From the NCBI GenBank assembly GCA_019408975.1, contig DXVA01000052.1, forward strand, positions 8,141-18,559: a stretch of DNA of 10,419 nt, read 5' to 3'. This stretch comes from Lentisphaeria bacterium (lineage in GTDB: Bacteria; Verrucomicrobiota; Lentisphaeria; Victivallales; UBA1829). Shown piece after piece: positions 5,215 to 10,419 of this stretch; positions within the stretch are counted from its first letter, which is position 1; each line of letters begins with the position of its first letter. The notes beneath the pieces were generated by a model. That model saw nothing but the letters and a program-made list of their open reading frames with translations. It was not told the DNA's origin and made no database searches. A program made the translations under genes and the position numbers.

Positions 5215-7661
5215 TTTTTACCTTTTGTTGTTTTCTGTTTTTGCTCCGCCGGAGATGATTTCCCGGCACTGTTCTTTATCTTCTGCTGAAGTTCCTCTTT
5301 GAATTTTGCGAACTCCGGCATTGTTCCATACGCGGCAAGAAGCCGTCTCGCCTCTTCCCTTGAGCCATCGTGCCATTTCTGCGCCGCGTCTTTGACCGCA
5401 TTGGAAAAATATATATTTATCATAAACTCTATTTCCGTTTTTTCAAATCCATTTGACGCAGTTTGTTTTGCTTCCTTCCATCTGCCGAGCGATGCAAAGA
5501 ACGCCGGGACGGAGAATTTCCGTTTTTTCTTTTTCGATGCATATCGTTCCAGTGAAAGAAGTTCCGGAGAATGAAAGCGGCTGAACGGCAGGTTCTCGCT
5601 CATCATGCCTTCCATGTAGAGAAGAATATAATCTTTTTTGATGCGCCCCACTTTCATTTTTTTTCCGGTGACGGGGCTCATAAGGGGAAAACCGACATAC
5701 TCCCGGCGGGAATCGTAGATCAGTCCGTGTGCGGATTTCATTTCCTCCGCGAAATTTTTCAAGGCTTGATACCAGTTCAGGAAAGCGACTGTGACAGCTT
5801 TGCAATCCGCCGTTTCATTCAGCCCTTCGGGAGGGGCGAATTTCTTTTCCCAGGAACCGAAATCCTGAGTCAGAACCGCTTCCGCGATGACGGACCGGAG
5901 TTCATCTTTATATTTTTCAAGCCGTTCCCGGTAGGCTTTGAGCGTCATCTGCTTTTTTCTGTTTTCTTCGGCAAGCTGCTTTTTCCGGCGTTCCTCCTGC
6001 TTCCTGAGGCGTGCCGCTTCCGCCTGCCTGCGTTTCTGTTCCGCAATCTGCGCCTCGCGTTCTTTCCTGAGTCTGGCGGCATAAGCGTCGCGCTCCTCCG
6101 CCAGCACTTTGATTTTCCGGATTTCTTCTTCATTGAGCTTGATTCGCTCATTGATGACAGACTGGAGGCGCGGATCTTTCGTTGTGATTCCGTTCAGGTG
6201 GATTGCCGCCCGGTTCAGCAGTTTGTGAGCCCGTGTGTAATGGTTGTCGTCGGAGTGTTTCCGATCGACCAGTTTTTTGCCCAATTCAATTTCCTTTTGC
6301 GCCTGCGCTTTCAGTTTCTCCGCCTGGTTGAGAGCCTGATTGATCTTTGCCTGAAGCGTCAGGAATTCATTCTCGAACTGTTTCAGCCGGGCATAGGCGT
6401 CATCGACCTTTCTGCGGATTCCGGTTTGAACCCCGAATTTCTGGGCTGTCAGGTAAGCCTGGTCCAACGCTTTTTTATATTCCTGCGGATTGGTGGTGTA
6501 GGGATCGAATCTGCAATTCTCCAGAGCCTGTGCCGCAAGACGGTTGTTGTGCCAGATGAACAGCGCCGCGAGGATCAGCACGAAAAGAATCAGGATGAAG
6601 CCGTAAAGAAGCAGGAACCAATGTTTTTTCACCGGACGCTTCGGCATTGGCTGCGAAGCCGTTATGACCGGAGTCAGCTTGATCGGCGGATGGAGAAACG
6701 CCTGTTCCTCCGCCAGCCGTTCTTCATAAATGGCGGATGCCTCCTGAAGAAATTCCTCCCATGAGGAGAAACGCTTTCGGGGTGTTTTGCCGAGCATCCG
6801 TTTCATCAGATTGGAGAGTTCCGGGGAAATGTTGGAGCCCGGCGCCCGTTCCGACGGTTCGGGGTAGGGGGCGTTGTTGTGCATTTCAAGAATCTGATCA
6901 ATGGATTTGTCATAGAACGGGACACAACCTGTCACCATATGGTACAGCGTTGCGCCGAGAGAGTAAAGATCTGTGCTCCATGTCAGGTTTTTGCCCTGAA
7001 TCTGTTCCGGGCTCATGTAGAACGGGGACCCTTCGACTTCCCCGTTGATGAGCGATTCCTCCCCCGCCTGCTGTGCGATTCCCATATCGAGAAGCATGGC
7101 TTCACCGTCGGAGTCAAGCATGATGTTTGCCGGCTTGATGTCCTTGTGGAACATCCGGTGCTTGTTCCAGATCAGCTGGAGCGCGCCCGCGATCTTGAGG
7201 ACGATGGAAAGCGCTTCCGACTCCGAAAAAATCTTGCCGTCATCAAGCTGTTTTTCCACCGTTTCGCCGTTGACATACTGCATCGCGATGTAATAAAGCC
7301 CGTTGACTTTTCCTGCTTCGAGGGTGGTCACGATATTGGGATACTGGAACTTGGCGGCGTTGCGCGCTTCATTGATGAACCGTTCCGCCGCTTCTTCCTG
7401 ATCCGCGAGAGACTGCTTGAGAATCTTGATGGCGACCTGCCGTTCCATTGCAACCTGATCGGCAAGGTAGACACGCCCGCTTCCGCCCGACGCCAGCAGG
7501 CGGATGATCCGGAAACCGTTGATCCGGAAGCCTTCCGGCAGAATATCGGCGGCATTGTCGAGTGCAAGTTCCTCTCCGCAGTATGGACAGGTGACGCGGT
7601 CCGCATCATCCGCATTGCAGGAAAAACTGTTGTTGCATCTGCTGCAAATATATTCGCTCAT
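5211..7661 (-). CDS. Membrane Ser/Thr protein kinase with N-terminal zinc ribbon and C-terminal coiled coil
   Basis: The 816-residue protein has four parts. Residues 1-31 form a zinc ribbon with two CxxC pairs (Cys6, 9, 25, 28). A PknB-type kinase domain spans about 48-310: glycine loop ASGGSGRVY (57-65), ATP lysine Lys79 in VAIKIL, glutamate Glu98, catalytic HKDIKPAN with Asp174, LDMG with Asp192, SPEQ at 217-220 and Asp231 in STDLYSLG. A proline-rich basic linker leads to one membrane helix at about 348-369. The tail (370-816) is rich in Lys, Arg and Glu with a likely coiled coil at 425-590, then an unrecognised segment. The basic residues before the helix put the kinase in the cytoplasm and the tail outside. 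Two motifs depart from the norm: DMG for DFG and Ala for the first loop glycine; the essential residues are present, so activity is plausible. It starts 51 bp after hisB without a clear Shine-Dalgarno sequence, and its stop overlaps fabD. The substrate is unknown. Confidence 0.92.
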   Translation of the reverse strand: MSEYICSRCNNSFSCNADDADRVTCPYCGEELALDNAADILPEGFRINGFRIIRLLASGGSGRVYLADQVAMERQVAIKILKQSLADQEEAAERFINEARNAAKFQYPNIVTTLEAGKVNGLYYIAMQYVNGETVEKQLDDGKIFSESEALSIVLKIAGALQLIWNKHRMFHKDIKPANIMLDSDGEAMLLDMGIAQQAGEESLINGEVEGSPFYMSPEQIQGKNLTWSTDLYSLGATLYHMVTGCVPFYDKSIDQILEMHNNAPYPEPSERAPGSNISPELSNLMKRMLGKTPRKRFSSWEEFLQEASAIYEERLAEEQAFLHPPIKLTPVITASQPMPKRPVKKHWFLLLYGFILILFVLILAALFIWHNNRLAAQALENCRFDPYTTNPQEYKKALDQAYLTAQKFGVQTGIRRKVDDAYARLKQFENEFLTLQAKINQALNQAEKLKAQAQKEIELGKKLVDRKHSDDNHYTRAHKLLNRAAIHLNGITTKDPRLQSVINERIKLNEEEIRKIKVLAEERDAYAARLRKEREAQIAEQKRRQAEAARLRKQEERRKKQLAEENRKKQMTLKAYRERLEKYKDELRSVIAEAVLTQDFGSWEKKFAPPEGLNETADCKAVTVAFLNWYQALKNFAEEMKSAHGLIYDSRREYVGFPLMSPVTGKKMKVGRIKKDYILLYMEGMMSENLPFSRFHSPELLSLERYASKKKKRKFSVPAFFASLGRWKEAKQTASNGFEKTEIEFMINIYFSNAVKDAAQKWHDGSREEARRLLAAYGTMPEFAKFKEELQQKIKNSAGKSSPAEQKQKTTKGKK

Positions 7662-7712
7662 TCGGCAGGGACCCCAAGACAGCGTGCAGGACGCCGTTTT
7701 TCTCCTGAAATT

Positions 7713-8297
7713 TTAAAGAGAACCTTTTGTGGAAGGAATTCCTTTTTCCCTCGGATCAATCTCGACCGCCTGCGCGAGTGCTCTGGCAAGCCCTTTGAAA
7801 ACCGCTTCGAAAACATGATGCACTTCGGCGCCTTCGAGCATCCTGATATGAAGATTGATGCCGCCCTTGACGCAGAATGCCTGAAAAAACTCCTTGAACA
7901 GCGCGGTGTCCAGATCTTTGATCCGCGCCGCCGGAGGAACGAGGTTATAGACAAGATAGGGTCTGCCGGAAAGATCCAGCGCGACCAATGCGAGCGCCTC
8001 ATCCATCGGGAGCAGAAAGCTGCCGTAGCGTCGGATTCCCTTTTTATCGCCGACCGCCTGCGCAATCACTTCGCCGAGAACGAGCCCGAGGTCTTCCATG
8101 GTGTGATGGCAGTCCACTTCCAGATCGCCTTTTGCAGAGACTTCCAGATCGAATTTGCCATGTTTTGCGAACAGGGTAAGCATGTGATCCATGAAGGCAA
8201 TTCCCGTGGAGATGTCGGACCTGCCCTCTCCGTCGAGGTTGATGGATGCCTTGATATCTGTTTCCCGGGTGGTGCGTGTTACGCTGCCTTGTCTCAT
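7713..8297 (-). CDS. hisB: Imidazoleglycerol-phosphate dehydratase
   Basis: This 194-residue protein is the monofunctional dehydratase of histidine synthesis, converting imidazole glycerol phosphate to imidazole acetol phosphate with bound manganese. Both halves of the duplicated fold are visible with their metal-binding motifs: FMDHMLTLFAKHG (about 35-47), DCHHTMEDLG (62-71, His64, His65, Glu68) and the second HHVFE (His160, His161, Glu164). The length matches single-domain HisB, so there is no fused phosphatase as in E. coli. GGAGG sits 6 bases before the ATG, and a strong promoter lies upstream. No other histidine gene is in the window, so his genes are scattered or elsewhere. It is the first gene of the leftward cluster, but whether it is cotranscribed with the kinase is unproven. 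Confidence 0.97.
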   Translation of the reverse strand: MRQGSVTRTTRETDIKASINLDGEGRSDISTGIAFMDHMLTLFAKHGKFDLEVSAKGDLEVDCHHTMEDLGLVLGEVIAQAVGDKKGIRRYGSFLLPMDEALALVALDLSGRPYLVYNLVPPAARIKDLDTALFKEFFQAFCVKGGINLHIRMLEGAEVHHVFEAVFKGLARALAQAVEIDPREKGIPSTKGSL

Positions 8298-8311
8298 AAT
8301 GATCCTCCAAA

Positions 8312-8374
8312 AATTATTTGCTGTGACAATTTACCTTGTTAATGGGCGTTTGTCAACATTTTTCACAAATAATT
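8312..8374. repeat. Inverted repeat flanking the hisB promoter
   Basis: AATTATTTG at 8312-8320 is the exact inverse of CAAATAATT at 8366-8374. Pairing can extend to GTGA/TCAC after a 2-base bulge. The arms are about 54 bp centre to centre, close to five helical turns, and bracket the hisB -35 and -10 boxes. This could be a pair of sites bound by one looping regulator, or chance in AT-rich DNA. Confidence 0.45.
8328..8356 (-). promoter_or_regulatory. hisB: Predicted sigma70 promoter of hisB
   Basis: On the minus strand a perfect TTGACA -35 box (8356-8351) is followed by a 17-base spacer and TAAATT (8333-8328), which matches the -10 consensus at four of six positions. Transcription would begin near 8320, leaving a leader of about 23 bases with GGAGG just before the ATG. 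No terminator or attenuator with His codons is visible in this short leader. Confidence 0.65.
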
Positions 8375-8408
8375 ATGCAATGCGGTGACGGAAAGAGAGA
8401 AGAACCGG

Positions 8409-8428
8409 GGCAGCCGGCGGTGGTTGCC
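8409..8428 (+). other. GC-rich hairpin in the divergent intergenic region
   Basis: GGCAGCC (8409-8415) can pair with GGTTGCC (8422-8428), with one G-T wobble and a 6-base loop, followed by a run of eight A bases. There is no T-run on the outgoing side in either direction, so it is not an intrinsic terminator. If gmd is transcribed from further upstream it would form in the leader. Confidence 0.35.
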
Positions 8429-8460
8429 GAAAAAAAATCCGGATACGCGTGGGTTGAAAT

Positions 8461-8489
8461 TTGTATTCTTGTTGTTTCAATGGTATTTT
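8461..8489 (+). promoter_or_regulatory. gmd: Weak candidate promoter for gmd
   Basis: TTGTAT (8461-8466) and TATTTT (8484-8489) are separated by 17 bases and lie about 42 bases before the gmd start. The matches to sigma70 consensus are only three and four of six, so this is a tentative call. Confidence 0.25.
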
Positions 8490-8531
8490 AGCAGGGATTC
8501 ATCATAGAGAATACAGCGACAGGATATTTTT

Positions 8532-9581
8532 ATGAAAAGGGCGTTGATTACAGGCATTACCGGGCAGGACGGTTCTTATCTGACGGAACTCCTGCTGGAA
8601 AAAGGATATGAGGTTCACGGAATCATCCGGCGGGCGAGTAATTTCAATACGAAGCGGATCGATCATCTTTACGAAGACCCGCATAAGGAGGGCTGCCGTC
8701 TGTTCCTGCATTACGGCGACATGACGGATTCCAGCAATCTGAACCGTCTGCTTGAGAAGATTCAGCCGGCGGAAATCTACAATCTTGCGGCGCAGTCCCA
8801 TGTCGGAGTCTCCTTTCAGGTGCCGGAATATACGGGCGACGTCGATGCGCTCGGCACTCTGCGGCTTCTTGACGCAGTGAAGGAGACGCGGATTCCGACC
8901 CGTTTTTACCAGGCGTCCACTTCCGAGCTTTACGGGCAGGTCGAGGAGGTGCCGCAGACAGAGAAGACTCCGTTTCACCCGTGTTCCCCGTATGCCGCGG
9001 CAAAACTCTATGCGTTCTGGCTGGTGAAAATCTACCGTGAATCCTATAAAATCCACGCATCCAACGGCATTCTGTTCAACCATGAGTCGCCCCGCCGGGG
9101 AGAGACTTTCATCACGCGGAAGATCACGATGGCGGCGGCGCGGATTCACCTCGGGTTGCAGGATTGCCTGTATCTCGGCAACCTGAACAGCCTGCGCGAC
9201 TGGGGGTATGCCCCGGATTATGTGAAACTGATGTGGCTGATGCTTCAGCAGGATACGCCGGATGACTATGTGGCTGCGACCGGAGAATCGCACAGCGTCC
9301 GAGAGTTTGCGGAACGGGCGTTCGGTTTGCTCGGGCACCGGCTTGAATGGAAGGGCGCGGGAGTGGACGAATGCGGAATCGATGCGGATACCGGAAAAGT
9401 CCTGATACGCATTGATCCCGTTTATTACCGTCCGTTGGAAGTCGAAGCCTTGCTCGGCGATGCGTCCAAGGCGGAACGTCTGCTTCACTGGAAGCCGGCT
9501 GTGACGTTTGAGAAACTTGTGGAGATCATGGTGGAAAGCGATCTGCGCCTGGTGCGCGGCGGGAAGCATGGAGCATGTTGA
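8532..9581 (+). CDS. gmd: GDP-mannose 4,6-dehydratase
   Basis: This 349-residue extended short-chain dehydrogenase converts GDP-D-mannose to GDP-4-keto-6-deoxy-D-mannose with tightly bound NADP. The Rossmann motif GITGQDGSYL is at 8-17, followed by the hallmark RRASNFNTKRIDHLY (33-47), AAQSHVGVSF (86-95), catalytic Thr130 and Glu132 in STSELYG, and Tyr154 and Lys158 in SPYAAAK. NHESPRRGETFITRKIT (183-199) is a Gmd signature. Length is slightly shorter than E. coli Gmd but complete. AGGA lies 7 bases before the ATG. fcl begins at its end, so the two are almost certainly one operon supplying GDP-L-fucose. Confidence 0.97.
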   Translation: MKRALITGITGQDGSYLTELLLEKGYEVHGIIRRASNFNTKRIDHLYEDPHKEGCRLFLHYGDMTDSSNLNRLLEKIQPAEIYNLAAQSHVGVSFQVPEYTGDVDALGTLRLLDAVKETRIPTRFYQASTSELYGQVEEVPQTEKTPFHPCSPYAAAKLYAFWLVKIYRESYKIHASNGILFNHESPRRGETFITRKITMAAARIHLGLQDCLYLGNLNSLRDWGYAPDYVKLMWLMLQQDTPDDYVAATGESHSVREFAERAFGLLGHRLEWKGAGVDECGIDADTGKVLIRIDPVYYRPLEVEALLGDASKAERLLHWKPAVTFEKLVEIMVESDLRLVRGGKHGAC

Positions 9582-9582
9582 A

Positions 9583-10419
9583 ATGATTGCAAAGGATGCC
9601 CGTATTTTCATTGCAGGACACAGGGGAATGGTCGGCAGCGCGATCATGCGCTGTTTTGAGAAAAACGGTTTTCACAATCTCCTGACGCGTACGCATGAGG
9701 AACTGGATTTGCGGAATGAGAATGCGGTCAAGGCGTTTTATGATGCGGAAAAACCGGAATATGTGGTGATTGCCGCCGCCAAGGTCGGCGGAATTGCGGC
9801 AAACGACCGTTTCAAGGCGGAATTTCTGCTGGAAAATCTCCAGATTCAGAATAACCTGATCTGGCAGGCATATCTTCATCAGGTGAAGAAACTTTGTTTT
9901 CTCGGAAGCAGCTGCATTTATCCCTGCGAGGCTCCGCAGCCGATCCGTGAGGAATATCTTCTGACCGGCCCGCTGGAACCGACGAACGAGGGATATGCGC
10001 TGGCGAAGATCGCAGGATATAAACTTTGTGTGTATCTGTCGCAGCAGTACGGTTTTCATACGGTCAGCGCGATGCCCTGCAACCTGTACGGGCGGAATGA
10101 TCACTTCGATCTTGAGCGGTGCCATGTGCTTCCCGCTCTGATCCGGCGTTTCTGCGATGCCGTTGCGGAGGGCAGGCGGGAGGTGGTGTGCTGGGGAACG
10201 GGAACTCCATTGCGCGAGTTCCTGAATGTCGATGATATGGCATCCGCTGTTTATTTCCTTTTCATGAATCATGATGATCCGCAGATCGTCAATGTCGGGA
10301 GCTCCGAAGAAATCTCGATCCGCGAGCTTGCGGAACTGATCGCCCGCCTTGCCGGTTTTCAAGGCAGGATTCTCTGGGACAGGACGAAGCCGGACGGCAT
10401 GAAACGGAAGCTGATGGAC
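9583..10419 (+). CDS. fcl: GDP-L-fucose synthase, C-terminus cut by window end
   Basis: At least 279 codons are present and the frame runs off the window; E. coli Fcl has 321 residues, so roughly 40 are missing. The enzyme epimerises and reduces GDP-4-keto-6-deoxymannose to GDP-L-fucose with NADPH, the step after Gmd. Visible motifs are IFIAGHRGMVGSAI (8-21), AAKVGGIAAN (65-74), catalytic Ser109 and Cys111 in LGSSCIYP, Tyr138 and Lys142 in NEGYALAK, and His181 in CHVLPAL, each spaced as in E. coli. Two in-frame starts are possible: 9583, one base after the gmd stop with GGAG 9 bases upstream, or 9568, which overlaps gmd by 14 bases and adds MEHVE. The first is preferred because the Rossmann motif begins soon after it. 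Confidence 0.96.
   Translation, partial: MIAKDARIFIAGHRGMVGSAIMRCFEKNGFHNLLTRTHEELDLRNENAVKAFYDAEKPEYVVIAAAKVGGIAANDRFKAEFLLENLQIQNNLIWQAYLHQVKKLCFLGSSCIYPCEAPQPIREEYLLTGPLEPTNEGYALAKIAGYKLCVYLSQQYGFHTVSAMPCNLYGRNDHFDLERCHVLPALIRRFCDAVAEGRREVVCWGTGTPLREFLNVDDMASAVYFLFMNHDDPQIVNVGSSEEISIRELAELIARLAGFQGRILWDRTKPDGMKRKLMD

Noticed and set aside
5571..6764. Open frame of 397 codons on the plus strand within the kinase gene
   Set aside because: It lies wholly opposite the kinase coiled-coil and tail; the Phe-rich product reflects antisense of Lys and Glu codons.
7733..7744. AAGGAATTCCTT palindrome near the hisB 3' end
   Set aside because: It lies within conserved coding sequence and has no T-run or promoter nearby.
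6879..8342. Long open frame of 487 codons on the plus strand, antisense to the kinase and hisB
   Set aside because: It crosses two well-supported minus-strand genes and their intergenic gap, its product resembles no family I know, and its composition is what the reverse complement of coding DNA of this base composition gives.
8454..8480. TTGAAA/TTTCAA inverted repeat upstream of gmd
   Set aside because: Six-base arms 15 bases apart in AT-rich DNA are easily explained by chance.
8502..9647. Open frame of 381 codons on the minus strand opposite gmd
   Set aside because: gmd on the plus strand has every catalytic motif; the antisense product has no recognisable domain.
9526..10362. Open frame of 278 codons on the minus strand opposite fcl
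   Set aside because: fcl motifs are unmistakable on the plus strand in the same stretch.

Overview
The window looks like one contig edge from a bacterial chromosome of moderate G+C content. The first 15 bases match the inner end of the Tn5/Nextera mosaic end, so they are probably untrimmed library adapter and real sequence begins near base 16. The gene content fits a Gram-negative-type bacterium: a type II fatty-acid synthase cluster, a lipobox LysM protein, and a large membrane Ser/Thr kinase with an N-terminal zinc ribbon and C-terminal coiled coil. Together these suggest the Planctomycetota-Verrucomicrobiota-Lentisphaerota superphylum, perhaps Lentisphaerota. That placement is inferred from gene style and not proven here. 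No RNA genes, insertion sequences, CRISPR arrays or phage genes were seen.

Bases 1-8297 are read leftward (minus strand). In transcription order they hold hisB, a multidomain Ser/Thr kinase, fabD, fabG, acpP, fabF, a LysM lipoprotein, phoH and the start of a membrane protein cut off by the contig end. The kinase stop and fabD start overlap as ATGA. LysM stop and phoH start overlap as TAATG, and the last gene starts inside phoH. acpP sits behind an AT-rich 174-bp gap with its own predicted promoter, which overlaps a perfect inverted repeat. It is followed by a good intrinsic terminator before fabF. This suggests acpP is transcribed at higher level than fabF.

Bases 8298-8531 are a divergent intergenic region. 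A strong hisB promoter (TTGACA, 17-bp spacer) lies on the minus strand and is flanked by the arms of an inverted repeat. A weaker gmd promoter candidate lies on the plus strand. No gene-free stretch exceeds 300 bases.

Bases 8532-10419 are read rightward: gmd, then fcl, which runs off the window. Together they convert GDP-mannose to GDP-L-fucose, the donor for fucosylated surface glycans. The fab genes supply malonyl-ACP, the carrier, condensation and the first reduction of fatty-acid elongation; fabH, plsX, fabI and fabZ are not in the window. No clearly new system was found. The most interesting arrangement is the membrane kinase translationally joined to fabD at the head of the fatty-acid genes.
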